Below are positions 1 through 8,226 of a stretch of DNA of 64,000 bases, one piece after another; the stretch's first letter is position 1, and the number at the start of each line of letters is the position of its first letter. Made by a program: the position numbers and the translations under genes. The notes beneath the pieces were generated by a model. It searched no databases, was not told where the DNA came from, and saw only the letters and a list, made by a program, of their open reading frames with translations. The DNA lies in assembly GCA_020249505.1 (NCBI GenBank), contig JADCFN010000008.1:1-64000 (forward strand), written 5' to 3'. This stretch comes from Roseomonas sp. (lineage in GTDB: Bacteria; Pseudomonadota; Alphaproteobacteria; Acetobacterales; Acetobacteraceae).

Positions 1-807
1 CTTTCTGTCTTTCCAGGACGCAAAGCTCATGGAATTGCGGATCAGATGTACAATGCAGGTCTGCACCACGGTTTGTGGAAACACCGCATTGATCGCCTCC
101 GGAAAGCCCTTGAGACCATCAACAACGGCAATCAGGATATCTGCGATACCCCGGCTTCTGAGCTCGTTCATGACGCGCAGCCAGAATTTGGCCCCTTCGG
201 TCTGTTCGATCCAGAGGCCGAGAATTTCCTTGGTTCCATCCGGCAAAATACCAAGTGCGATATAAACCGCCTTATTGCGGACAAAGCCTTCATCGCGGAT
301 CTTCACCCGGATCGCATCGAAGAATACCAGCGGGTAGCAGGCATCAAGCGGCCGGCCCTGCCATTCGGTGAACGCCTCAAGCACAGCGTCCGTCACCGTC
401 GAGATCAGGTCCGGCGAGACATCAATGCCGTAAAGCTCCTCAAGATGTCCGCGGATCTCGCGCACTGTCATCCCGCGTGCGTACATCGAGATGATCTTGT
501 CGTCGAAATCAGGGAAACGCCGCTGGTACTTGGCGATCAGCTTGGGATCAAAGGTGCCCAACCGATCGCGCGGAATATCCAGCGTCAATGTCGATGAGCC
601 AGTCAGCATCGTCTTCTTCGAACTGCCGTTGCGGCGATTGCCGAGCCCCGCCTCGGCCTCCGTTTCAAGGTGATCTTCCAGCTCGGCAGCCAGCATCCGC
701 TCCGAAAGCGCCTTCTTTAAATCATCAATCAGGCCGCCCTTGGCGAATAGCTCCTGGGGGTCTCGCCCAGCCAGAAGCTGATCCAGTAACGCTTTGTCTA
801 TGGCCAT
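1..807 (-). CDS. IS256-family (mutator-type) transposase, N-terminal 269 codons
   Basis: DDE transposase that moves the surrounding insertion sequence. The start is the ATG at 807, giving MAIDKALLDQLLAGRDPQEL, a usual opening for this family; an in-frame ATG lies six codons upstream at 825. Family hallmarks are the central GMTVREIRGHLEELYGIDVS segment, the first catalytic Asp in VFFDAIRVKIRD, the second Asp in AVVDGLKGFPEAI, and HLIRNSMSFASWKDRK at the window edge. The family runs to about 400 residues, so the last third with the catalytic Glu is outside the window. No stop or frameshift is seen in the visible part, so the gene may be intact. Confidence 0.9.
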   Translation of the reverse strand, partial: MAIDKALLDQLLAGRDPQELFAKGGLIDDLKKALSERMLAAELEDHLETEAEAGLGNRRNGSSKKTMLTGSSTLTLDIPRDRLGTFDPKLIAKYQRRFPDFDDKIISMYARGMTVREIRGHLEELYGIDVSPDLISTVTDAVLEAFTEWQGRPLDACYPLVFFDAIRVKIRDEGFVRNKAVYIALGILPDGTKEILGLWIEQTEGAKFWLRVMNELRSRGIADILIAVVDGLKGFPEAINAVFPQTVVQTCIVHLIRNSMSFASWKDRK

Positions 808-840
808 ATCGATGGGTCCTTCCATTCCATCCATAGGACC

Positions 841-866
841 CCACGCACAAAATTACTGATAGGCCC
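841..866. repeat. Putative IS256 terminal inverted repeat
   Basis: Read on the minus strand this segment gives cctatcagtaattttgtgc just outside the transposase start. It is AT-richer than its surroundings and lies where a terminal repeat of this family is expected. The matching end is beyond the window, so the call rests on position and composition only. Confidence 0.4.
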
Positions 867-901
867 GAAAAACCTAAAGCACGCAGCGCAGCTTAGCGCC
901 T

Positions 902-1048
902 TCAGGTGAATTGCTGCGGGCGAGGTACATAAAGGAAACCCTCACCATCACGGATCACGCGACCAAAACCTAGCCCGGGCACATGCACGCCGCCCATCAG
1001 CATCTCGGTCGAAGCAAGCATATCCAGCATGCGCAGGCGTGGTAAAGC
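902..1048 (-). pseudogene. C-terminal remnant of an MBL-fold metallohydrolase
   Basis: Reading leftward directly after the nagZ stop, and in the same frame, an open stretch of 48 codons ends in TGA at 902-904. Its translation contains LRMLDMLASTEMLMGGVHVP, then GLGFGRVIRDGEGFLYVP. This matches from memory the C-terminal tail of periplasmic MBL-fold hydrolases (RRRxLDMLA...L..G.H.PFPGFGHV..GxG). No start codon, signal peptide or HxHxDH metal site is present, so only the tail survives. It lies between nagZ and the IS256 element and probably marks a deletion junction. The family assignment is moderately sure; that it is a fragment is clear. Confidence 0.55.
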
Positions 1049-2080
1049 CTAAGCCCGCTCCGTCGGGTCCCCCTCCGCCACCGCCACCACCGGCGCGGCC
1101 AACACGCCATCCCGCACCTCGCGCAGCGCCGTGACATCCCCCGCGCCAAACCCACGCCGCGCCGCATCCGCAACTGCCAACCGACGCAGCGCAGTATCGC
1201 TCAGCACCGGGCAATCCGGCAGCAACGCTGCCGCATCCTCAAGCTTACCCGTGCAATGCAGCACCACATCGCAGCCCGCCGAAAGCGCTGCAGCAGCCAG
1301 ATCATTCGCCAGGCCCGCAAGGGCGCCCATCGCCAAATCATCCGTGATCAGCAGGCCATCAAAGCCAATCTCGCCCCTGATCACGCGGTCAATCACAACA
1401 GGCGAAAGGGTGGCCGGCAGGCGCGCATCCCAGGCTTCGTACAAAACATGCGCGGTCATCGCCCAGGCGCCACTGCCGGCCAGGGCGCGAAACGGCGCGA
1501 TGTCCTGCGCCAATTCCGCGATACCCGCGCCAACGCGTGGCAATTCGTGATGACTATCGGCCATAGCGCGGCCATGCCCAGGGATATGCTTGATCACAGG
1601 AATGCAGCCCGCCGCTTGCAGCCCGGCAATGCACGCGACACCGAGGCGCGCAATCTCATCCGGCTCCGCACTGAAGGCGCGATCCCCAATCACCTGATGC
1701 GCGCCGGGCAGTCGCAAATCCAAAACCGGCGCGCAGACAACATCCAAACCTGCCGCGCGACACATGGCCCCCAGCAGATACGCATTGGCGCGCTGAGCCA
1801 GTTCCGGCAGCCCTTCAAAGCGCGCGGCGGCGGGAAATGCCGCCCAATGCGGCGGCTTCAGGCGCGCGACGCGCCCGCCTTCCTGGTCAATCAGGATCGG
1901 CGCGGCGGCGCCCAGCACATCACGAATATCATTGGTCAGCGCGCGCAGCTGCGCCGGGTTTTGGATATTGCGCGCAAACAGAATGGCACCCAGCGGCGGG
2001 AAGCGCCGCCACAACGCCGCTTCCGCCGCCGTCAGCCTAGGCCCGGAAAGGCCGAGTATCGCAGCCCGTGAAGGCGCCAT
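1049..2080 (-). CDS. nagZ: Beta-N-acetylhexosaminidase (glycoside hydrolase family 3)
   Basis: Cytoplasmic enzyme of peptidoglycan recycling that removes N-acetylglucosamine from anhydromuropeptides. The 343 residues match the normal NagZ length. Visible GH3 signatures are IDQEGGRVARL (64-74), KHIPGHG (164-170) and DSHHELP (175-181), the NagZ loop whose His acts with Asp as acid/base, and ITDDLAMGAL (245-254) with the nucleophile Asp. The ATG at 2080 lies seven bases after the stop of the SPOR gene, so the two are probably co-transcribed. In many alphaproteobacteria scpA-scpB follow nagZ; here an MBL-fold remnant and an insertion sequence follow instead. Confidence 0.93.
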   Translation of the reverse strand: MAPSRAAILGLSGPRLTAAEAALWRRFPPLGAILFARNIQNPAQLRALTNDIRDVLGAAAPILIDQEGGRVARLKPPHWAAFPAAARFEGLPELAQRANAYLLGAMCRAAGLDVVCAPVLDLRLPGAHQVIGDRAFSAEPDEIARLGVACIAGLQAAGCIPVIKHIPGHGRAMADSHHELPRVGAGIAELAQDIAPFRALAGSGAWAMTAHVLYEAWDARLPATLSPVVIDRVIRGEIGFDGLLITDDLAMGALAGLANDLAAAALSAGCDVVLHCTGKLEDAAALLPDCPVLSDTALRRLAVADAARRGFGAGDVTALREVRDGVLAAPVVAVAEGDPTERA

Positions 2081-2086
2081 ATGAAC

Positions 2087-2881
2087 CTATCCGCCGATCA
2101 CCATGCAGGGGATGCTGCGCGTCTTCATTTCCTCGCAAAAGGCGCGCGCGGTCGCGGCATCAGCAAAGCCTCCGGTGCGGATCCGATACAGCGTTGTCTG
2201 CCCTTCACGATCAAACGGCGCCAGCGATACGCGCCGATTGCCGAGCAATTCCGGCACGCGCTTTTGTAACCTATCCCATTCGCCACGCGCCCCGGCTTCG
2301 CTTGGCAGCGCGCCCAATTGCACCTGCACGCGACCATTCGCGACCGGGGCAAAACGCTCGGCATTCGCGGGCACCGGCGCGGGCAGGCTCGGTGCGGTCA
2401 GCGCCGAAGTCGTGGCCGGTGGCGCTGGCTGGGCGGGTGCGGCGGCCTGGGGCGCAGTGCGCGGTGCGGCTTGTGACGCGGCGGGCTGCGCTGGCGCTGC
2501 GGGGGGCGGTGCGCTGCGGGCGGCTTCCTGCGCCGCGCGTTCGGCCAATTGCTGGCGGAGTTGATCCACGCGCGGATTCTCCGCCTCTGGCGCCAGGGCA
2601 CCTGGCGTCGTGCTACGCGCGCCGCGATTGCGGTCAAAAATCAGCTCATCCTGATTGGGCACACGCAAGCCCCCAGGATTATCGGGCCGCACCTTGATCG
2701 GGCGCGCATCCGCTTCGATCAGCGGGGCATTGCGCGATGACCCGCGCGAAAATCCCCAGACGAGTGCAGCGATCAATGCCCCCACCGCAAGAACAGAGCC
2801 TGCGATGATGATCATTCGCCAAGGCGGGCCCCCAGCCCCCTTGCGACCCAGCCTATAGGCCGGAACCGGAACTTCCCTCAC
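2087..2881 (-). CDS. SPOR-domain membrane protein
   Basis: A 264-residue single-pass protein that probably binds glycan strands lacking stem peptides at the division septum, the known role of SPOR domains. It starts with GTG at 2881. A short basic N-terminus precedes a membrane segment at about 23-45 (MIIIAGSVLAVGALIAALVW). A long Ala/Pro-rich linker follows (about 110-165), then a C-terminal SPOR domain at about 181-264 (VQVQLGALPS ... YRIRTGGFADAATARAFCEEM ... CMVIGG). It lies between argS and nagZ, an arrangement common in alphaproteobacteria, and is likely in the same transcript. Confidence 0.88.
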   Translation of the reverse strand: MREVPVPAYRLGRKGAGGPPWRMIIIAGSVLAVGALIAALVWGFSRGSSRNAPLIEADARPIKVRPDNPGGLRVPNQDELIFDRNRGARSTTPGALAPEAENPRVDQLRQQLAERAAQEAARSAPPPAAPAQPAASQAAPRTAPQAAAPAQPAPPATTSALTAPSLPAPVPANAERFAPVANGRVQVQLGALPSEAGARGEWDRLQKRVPELLGNRRVSLAPFDREGQTTLYRIRTGGFADAATARAFCEEMKTRSIPCMVIGG

Positions 2882-2911
2882 GCCTATCCCCCGATCGGCG
2901 CTGGAATAGTG

Positions 2912-4747
2912 TCAGCGCATTTCCTCGACCGGCGTCACCCCCATGACGCCAAGGCCGGAACGAATCACGCTTGCCGTCGCCGCCACCAGCGCCAACCTGG
3001 CGGCTGTGGCAGCGGGCTCATCCTCACGGATGAAGCGAAGCGTCGAATCGTCGCGACCTCGATTCCACAATACATGAAAATCGGCCGCCAAGTCATGAAG
3101 GAAAAACGCGATGCGGTGCGGTTCGCGGGCTAAAGCGGCAGCTTCCACTACCCGCGGCCAGGAAATCAGGCGTCGGATCAGGTCCAATTCCGCCTTGTCG
3201 CGCAAATGCTCAAGCGGCGCAGAGGCGAGTTTCGCCACCTCAGGCTCACCCGCCTGACGCAGCACAGACCGGCAGCGCGCGTGGGCATATTGCACGTAAA
3301 ATACCGGGTTTTCGCGGGTTTGCTCGACAACCTTGTCCAGGTCGAATTCCATCTGCGCGTCGGATTTGCGCGTCAGCATGGTAAAGCGCACCGCATCACG
3401 GCCCACTTCCTCGATCAAATCGCGCAAGGTCACATAGGTCCCGGCACGCTTGGACATGCGCACGGGCTCGCCGGCCTTCATCACATGCACAATCTGGCAA
3501 AGCACCACTTCCAAGGGCACACGCCCATCGGATAGCGCCTTCACGGCGGCGCCCATGCGGGAGACATACCCGCCATGATCCGCGCCCCAGACATCAATCA
3601 GCAGATCATAACCACGCTTCAGCTTATCCGCATGGCAGGCAATGTCATTGGCAAAATAGGTGTTGGAGCCATCGGATTTCTTGAGCGGCCTATCCACATC
3701 ATCGCCAAATTGCGTGGAACGGAACAGCAATTGCGGGCGCGGCTCCCAATCATCCGGCGTCTTGCCCTTGGGCGGTTCCAGCACGCCTTCATAAAGCAAA
3801 CCCTTGCCTTCAAGTGCTGCAATAGCGGCATCGGTCGCATTTGCTTCCACGAGCGCGCGTTCTGATAAGAAAATCTCCTGATTGACGCCGAGCAGCGCCA
3901 AATCCTCGCGGATCGCGATCATCATCATCGCGACCGCCCGTTCCCGCGCCGCATCCAGCCAGGCGCGATCCACGAACCAGCCAAGCTCCAAAGCACTTGC
4001 CACACCGGCGGCGGATTGGGCGGCGCTTGGTGCGCCTTCAATCCGCTGCGGCGCCATGGAAGCACCGTGATGCTCCGCCAAGGCCTCACCGACCGCGACC
4101 AGGTAATCGCCACGATATTGCAGCGTCACGCCAAAGCGGCGTTCCACCTGCTCCGCGGTCCATTCCTCAAGATTGGGCTCAATCACGCGCAAATAGCGCC
4201 AATAGGCAGCCCAGCCGAGGGCTGCGACCTGCGCCCCCGCATCATTCACGTAATACTCCTTGGTAACGGCAAAACCCGCCTTGGCCAAAAGATTGGCCAG
4301 CGCATCGCCGACAACCGCACCACGGCAATGCCCGACATGCATCGGCCCCGTTGGATTGGCCGAGACATATTCGACATTGACGCGCCGCCCCGCGCCCAAC
4401 GCGCTATCGCCATAGGCAAGCCCGGCGGCAAGGACTGTTTTGACCTGCCCCGCCAGATAGCTTTCACGCAAACGCAAATTGACAAAGCCAGGTCCTGCCG
4501 CTTCGGCAGTCTCAACCATGGGCAGCGCACCAAGCTTTTCCACAAGCGCGGCTGTAATCTTGGCCGGCGGCAGGCGCGCGGGCTTGGCTATCACCAAGGC
4601 GGCATTGGTTGCCATATCGCCATGCGCCGCATCACGCGGTGGTTCCACCTGAACGCGGGCCAGAATATCCGCCGGCAGATAGGGATAGAGCTCCACCAGC
4701 GCCGCGCGCACCTGTTCCGCCATGGCGGTGAAAACATTTTCGGTCAT
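2912..4747 (-). CDS. argS: Arginyl-tRNA synthetase
   Basis: Class I aminoacyl-tRNA synthetase that charges tRNA-Arg. The 611 residues show the N-terminal tRNA-binding domain, the HIGH-type motif as HVGH at 137-140 within NPTGPMHVGHCRGAVVGDAL, a KMSKS-like loop written RMSKRAG, and the C-terminal anticodon-binding DALR domain (FYVQYAHARCRSVLRQ onward). The ATG at 4747 follows the dgt stop by seven bases, with a GAGAG-type ribosome site inside that junction. It is part of the dgt-argS-SPOR-nagZ block. Confidence 0.97.
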   Translation of the reverse strand: MTENVFTAMAEQVRAALVELYPYLPADILARVQVEPPRDAAHGDMATNAALVIAKPARLPPAKITAALVEKLGALPMVETAEAAGPGFVNLRLRESYLAGQVKTVLAAGLAYGDSALGAGRRVNVEYVSANPTGPMHVGHCRGAVVGDALANLLAKAGFAVTKEYYVNDAGAQVAALGWAAYWRYLRVIEPNLEEWTAEQVERRFGVTLQYRGDYLVAVGEALAEHHGASMAPQRIEGAPSAAQSAAGVASALELGWFVDRAWLDAARERAVAMMMIAIREDLALLGVNQEIFLSERALVEANATDAAIAALEGKGLLYEGVLEPPKGKTPDDWEPRPQLLFRSTQFGDDVDRPLKKSDGSNTYFANDIACHADKLKRGYDLLIDVWGADHGGYVSRMGAAVKALSDGRVPLEVVLCQIVHVMKAGEPVRMSKRAGTYVTLRDLIEEVGRDAVRFTMLTRKSDAQMEFDLDKVVEQTRENPVFYVQYAHARCRSVLRQAGEPEVAKLASAPLEHLRDKAELDLIRRLISWPRVVEAAALAREPHRIAFFLHDLAADFHVLWNRGRDDSTLRFIREDEPAATAARLALVAATASVIRSGLGVMGVTPVEEMR

Positions 4748-4754
4748 GCAACTC

Positions 4755-5903
4755 TCAGCCTGAAATATCGGGGTCGGTCATGCGCCGGTGTTCTTCCAGC
4801 GCGAAGCGGTCTGTCATGCCGGCGATATAATCGCAAACCACCAGCGCGGCCTGGGCGGAACCGGCCTCTCCGGCGCGGGTGCGCCAGAGCGGCGGCAGCA
4901 TGGCCGGCCCGCCATGCAGCAGGCTGAACAGCACCTGCACCACGCGCTTCGATTTCGCCATGGTGCGATTGACGCGCCAATGCCGATACATGCGCTGGAA
5001 CAGGAATTCCCGGATGGAAAGGTTCGCGCGCGCCATATCCTCGGAAAATACCACCATGGGGCGGTCCGCCGCGCGAATATCCGCAACCGTTGTTGGTTTC
5101 AGCGCCGCCAGGCGCCGCGTTGCCTCGGCCGCCACATCGCCCACCATGCGGCTGATCACGCGCCGGATCATCTCGGGCGCAAGGCGCTCTACCGGCGCAT
5201 CGGGCGCTGCCGCCCTTGCCGCCGCCAGCGCATCGCCAATCACCGGCAGCGCGCCCACTTCTTCCAGGGTGAACAAGCCCGCGCGTAGCCCGTCATCCAG
5301 ATCGTGGTTGTTATAGGCGATGTCATCCGCAATGGCCGCAATCTGCGCCTCGGCCGAGGCATAGCTGGTCAGATCCAGGCTATGGCGGACATCATATTCC
5401 GCTATATAGGGCGATGGCCGCCGCAAGGGGCCGTTATGCTTGGCGAGCCCTTCCAGCGTTTCCCAAGTCAAATTGAGCCCATCAAACCCGGCATAGCGCG
5501 TTTCCAAATGAGTCACGACACGCAAAGACTGCGCGTTATGGTCAAACCCGCCATAGGGCTTCATCGCCGCATTCAGCGCATCTTCCCCCGCATGGCCAAA
5601 GGGCGGGTGGCCCAGATCATGCGCGAGCGCGAGCGCCTCAGCCAAATCCTCATCGAGGCGCAACAGCCGCGCGATGGACCGCGCGATCTGAGCGACCTCA
5701 ATGGAATGGGTCAGGCGCGTCCGGAAATGATCGCCCTCATGGTAAATGAAGACCTGCGTCTTGTATTGCAGGCGGCGAAAGGCAGTCGCGTGGATGATAC
5801 GGTCCCGGTCCCGCTGAAAGGGCGAACGCGCATCGCCACCCGGCTCAGGGTATAACCGCCCGCGAGAGGTCTCTGGCAGCACCGCATAAGGGGCAAGGTT
5901 CAT
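4755..5903 (-). CDS. dgt: dGTP triphosphohydrolase-like protein (HD superfamily)
   Basis: HD-domain enzyme expected to hydrolyse dNTPs to deoxynucleosides and triphosphate, controlling the nucleotide pool. In its 382 residues the metal ligands are visible as H66 in RLTHSIEVAQIARS, the HD pair in ALAHDLGHPPFGHAGE (94-103), and a distal Asp in AIADDIAYNNHDLDDG. The N-terminus carries RSPFQRDRDRIIHATAFRRLQYKTQVF, typical of the bacterial dGTPase-like type 2 family. It is the first gene of the minus-strand block and is divergent from erpA. Whether the substrate is dGTP only cannot be told from sequence. Confidence 0.92.
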   Translation of the reverse strand: MNLAPYAVLPETSRGRLYPEPGGDARSPFQRDRDRIIHATAFRRLQYKTQVFIYHEGDHFRTRLTHSIEVAQIARSIARLLRLDEDLAEALALAHDLGHPPFGHAGEDALNAAMKPYGGFDHNAQSLRVVTHLETRYAGFDGLNLTWETLEGLAKHNGPLRRPSPYIAEYDVRHSLDLTSYASAEAQIAAIADDIAYNNHDLDDGLRAGLFTLEEVGALPVIGDALAAARAAAPDAPVERLAPEMIRRVISRMVGDVAAEATRRLAALKPTTVADIRAADRPMVVFSEDMARANLSIREFLFQRMYRHWRVNRTMAKSKRVVQVLFSLLHGGPAMLPPLWRTRAGEAGSAQAALVVCDYIAGMTDRFALEEHRRMTDPDISG

Positions 5904-6034
5904 ACCGCCCCCTGCCCTTTGGGCTCATATGTCGCGGCTTTGGCCTGGGCTTGCATGGAAATCGGGATTTTCCGTGAAAAACGCTTCAATAAGCGCTGTA
6001 ACACCCGCCGCACGGCCCCCGCAATCTTTGGTGA

Positions 6035-6063
6035 TTGGAAGCGGCGCCCAAAATGCCTATATT
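6035..6063 (+). promoter_or_regulatory. Sigma-70-type promoter of erpA
   Basis: A -35 element TTGGAA (6035-6040), a 17-base spacer and a -10 element TATATT (6058-6063) lie 22 bases before the erpA ATG. The Shine-Dalgarno sequence AAGGAG sits at 6071-6076. The spacing is ideal, and the short leader leaves no room for a riboswitch. Confidence 0.65.
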
Positions 6064-6084
6064 ACCCCATAAGGAGCCCACACC

Positions 6085-6438
6085 ATGCCGGATGGCAGCA
6101 GCAACCCCGCCCCGTTTCGCGTCACCGCCCGCGCCGCTGCTCAAGTGGCCGATATCGCCGCGCGTGAAGGCAGGCCGGATGCTGGGCTCAGGCTTGCCGT
6201 GGAAGCGGGCGGTTGTTCGGGCTTTCAATACAAATTCGGCCTGGAAGGCGCGCCCGCCCCCGATGATCTGGTGATTGGCGAAGGCAAGGGCCGGGTTTTC
6301 ATTGACCCCGTTTCGCTCGATCTGCTGGCCGGCGCTGAACTCGATTGGGCCGAAGCGCTGATCGGCGCGCATTTCGCCATCAACAACCCGCAAGCGAGTT
6401 CCGGCTGCGGCTGCGGTTCTTCCTTCGCGATCGGCTGA
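6085..6438 (+). CDS. erpA: Iron-sulfur cluster insertion protein, HesB/IscA family
   Basis: A-type carrier that passes Fe-S clusters to apo-proteins. The 117 residues carry the three conserved cysteines: C44 in EAGGCSGFQY and C108/C110 in the tail SGCGCGSSF. The overall layout (FIDPVSLDLLAGAELDW, HFAINNPQASSGCGCG) fits ErpA rather than IscA. The ATG at 6085 has a strong AAGGAG site 8 bases upstream. The exonuclease III gene follows almost immediately, so the two are likely co-transcribed; erpA is divergent from dgt. Confidence 0.92.
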   Translation: MPDGSSNPAPFRVTARAAAQVADIAAREGRPDAGLRLAVEAGGCSGFQYKFGLEGAPAPDDLVIGEGKGRVFIDPVSLDLLAGAELDWAEALIGAHFAINNPQASSGCGCGSSFAIG

Positions 6439-6443
6439 TCCCC

Positions 6444-7220
6444 CTGCTTCGCCTTTGCACCTTCAACGTCAATTCCATTCGCGCGCGCGCGGCCCATGTC
6501 GCGCGCTTTCTGGAACGGCAAAAGCCTGACCTCGTGTTTTTGCAGGAAACCCGCTGCACGGCAGAACAGGTCCCGGCCATGGAATTCGCAGGGCTTGGCT
6601 ATAAGACCCATGCGGTGGGTCAGACAGGCGGGCGGAATGGTGTGGCGGTACTATCTCGCATCCCTTTTGAGGTTCTGGCCGAAGCCCTGCCCGGCGATCC
6701 CGAAGACACCCAGGCCCGCTATATTGAAGTGGCGGCGGCAGGGCTGCGCGCGGCCGGGATATATCTTCCCAATGGCAATTCCGGCGGCGACGCCGGCGTT
6801 GCCTATAAGCTTGCCTGGATGGACCGGCTGCGCGCGCTGGTGCAGACCCGGCTTGATGCCTTCCTGCCCTTCGCGGTGCTGGGCGATTATAATGTCTGCC
6901 CGACCGAGGCCGACCTGGCGCCCGGCGCCCTGCCTGCCACTGATGCGCTGGTCCATCCCGAAAGCCGCGCAAGGTTCCGCGCGCTATTGCATTTGGGTAT
7001 GACAGATGCGCTCCGTGCACTGCACCCCGCCGAGACGCTCTATACCTACTGGGATTACGGCCCGGCCTTTGAAGCCAATCGCGGCCTGCGCATTGACCAT
7101 GCGCTTCTCAGCCCCGAATTGGCGGAGCGTTTGGAAGCCTGTGAGGTTGATGTGGCGCCACGCGCCGAGGCGCAGCCTTCCGATCACACGCCGCTGATCG
7201 TCACCCTACGGAATACCTAG
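6444..7220 (+). CDS. xth: Exodeoxyribonuclease III / AP endonuclease
   Basis: DNA repair enzyme of the exonuclease III (EEP) family that cleaves at abasic sites. Motifs are FNVNSIRARAAHVARFLERQ at the N-terminus, FLQETRCTAEQVP (catalytic Glu), NGVAVLSR, LGDYNVCPTEADL (catalytic Asp-Asn), and SDHTPLIVTL at the C-terminus (catalytic His). The reading frame is open far upstream inside erpA, but homology begins at LRLCTFNVNSIR. No ATG, GTG or TTG is well placed there, so CTG at 6444 (or CTG at 6435 overlapping the erpA stop) is the likeliest start, giving about 258 residues by translational coupling. The 3' end overlaps the convergent transglycosylase gene. Confidence 0.88.
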   Translation: MLRLCTFNVNSIRARAAHVARFLERQKPDLVFLQETRCTAEQVPAMEFAGLGYKTHAVGQTGGRNGVAVLSRIPFEVLAEALPGDPEDTQARYIEVAAAGLRAAGIYLPNGNSGGDAGVAYKLAWMDRLRALVQTRLDAFLPFAVLGDYNVCPTEADLAPGALPATDALVHPESRARFRALLHLGMTDALRALHPAETLYTYWDYGPAFEANRGLRIDHALLSPELAERLEACEVDVAPRAEAQPSDHTPLIVTLRNT

Positions 7221-8077
7221 CGAAGCATCCGCCCTGGACCTGCCTGCGCCACCACAATTGGTCGGCTGACGGCATGGATCGGCGCCGATCGATAGGCATC
7301 AAGCCCCCGCCCTGGAGAACCACCGCCGGCCAAGCCTCCACCAGCACCGGGAAGTGGAATAACCTGCGCGCGATCCGCCCGGTTGCTCAGTGAAATCCCG
7401 CCCGCACTCGCAAGCGCCACACTGCCCCAGCCGGCGCGCAGCCGGGCCAGCGCCATGGCCTCGGCCGAGCTATCCCCGGCATTGCGCGCTTCCTGTTCCC
7501 AGGCGGCCAGCACTTTTTCCCGGTAAGGCCCCGCCCTTTCGGGCGTTTGCGAATGGTAATGCCCCGCCGCCTGACGCCAATCCGCCCGCCCGCCATTCAA
7601 CTCAGTCAGGAAGCGCGCCGCGTAGCGGGCATTGATCAAAGGGTCGAAAGCCTGCTCAAGCGAGGCAAAGGCATTGGGGTGGTGATGCAAATTCACCTGC
7701 ATGCAGCCGACATCAATGATGCGGACCCCACGGGCCTGCAATTGCCGCACATGGGCAATGGCTGCCTCTCGCGTTGGGAAATATTTGCCCTCCCCCTCCG
7801 CGTTGATGGTCCAGGGCCAGGGGGCGAAATGGCCGGTTTCGGGGTCGCGCCGGCCGGATTCAACCCGGCCAATGGCCTGCAACAGCCCGCGCGGCAGATT
7901 GGCACCGCGCTCAGCCTCAGCAATGGCGGCGCGACACAAATGCCCTTCGCTGAAGCCCCTGCCGGGCATGAGCTGCGCCGAAGCCGAGAAGGGCGCCACC
8001 GCGACGCCAAGCAGCATGGCCGCCGCTAGGGCAAGCTTCACGGAAAGGCGGGGCAGCGGCGTTCGGGTCCAAAGCAT
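7217..8077 (-). CDS. Lytic transglycosylase-like protein (SLT domain), secreted
   Basis: Predicted periplasmic murein transglycosylase of 286 residues. A signal peptide ends near SASA at 31-34. The SLT fold follows, with the catalytic Glu in AIGRVESGRRD (E73) and the downstream family features GCMQVNLHHH, AFASLEQAFDP, NARYAARFLTEL and AAGHYHSQTPERA. The C-terminal 90 residues are Gly/Ser/Ala-rich and probably disordered. The gene overlaps the end of the exonuclease gene by four bases through a shared CTAG, so both stops are TAG on opposite strands. The real substrate and any tie to motility or secretion cannot be read from sequence. Confidence 0.85.
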   Translation of the reverse strand: MLWTRTPLPRLSVKLALAAAMLLGVAVAPFSASAQLMPGRGFSEGHLCRAAIAEAERGANLPRGLLQAIGRVESGRRDPETGHFAPWPWTINAEGEGKYFPTREAAIAHVRQLQARGVRIIDVGCMQVNLHHHPNAFASLEQAFDPLINARYAARFLTELNGGRADWRQAAGHYHSQTPERAGPYREKVLAAWEQEARNAGDSSAEAMALARLRAGWGSVALASAGGISLSNRADRAQVIPLPGAGGGLAGGGSPGRGLDAYRSAPIHAVSRPIVVAQAGPGRMLR

Positions 8078-8191
8078 GGATGCGGTAGCGCAAGCAGCGT
8101 GCCAGATTTACCCCGGCTGGCCAGAAAGCACCGAAGGAAACCTCTGGTTGATACTGCAAAAGCCCATTTTGCTGCGCTGCAAAAAAATTCC

Positions 8192-8220
8192 TTGCAAAGC
8201 CCAGATGGGGTACCTATATC
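8192..8220 (+). promoter_or_regulatory. Promoter of the small RNA at 8227
   Basis: TTGCAA (8192-8197), an exact 17-base spacer and TATATC (8215-8220) form a good sigma-70 promoter. A transcript starting seven bases after the -10 would begin at G8227, precisely the first base of the 5' hairpin of the predicted RNA. Confidence 0.75.
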
Positions 8221-8226
8221 CGGCCT

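Larger units (their letters stand above)
1..866 (-). mobile_element. IS256-family insertion sequence, cut by window edge
   Basis: The element holds one transposase gene read leftward and runs off the left edge, so its distal end is not visible. The right boundary is set near 866 because the outward-reading strand there begins gggcctatcag, followed by an AT-rich stretch typical of an IS256 terminal repeat. The boundary is an inference, because the partner repeat and any target duplication lie outside the window. The adjoining remnant gene at 902-1048 fits an insertion or deletion at this point. Confidence 0.8.

Noticed and set aside
948-1214. Open frame on the minus strand across the nagZ end
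   Set aside because: It runs out of frame over the end of nagZ and the MBL remnant; composition and the Gly/Trp-rich translation show a shadow frame.
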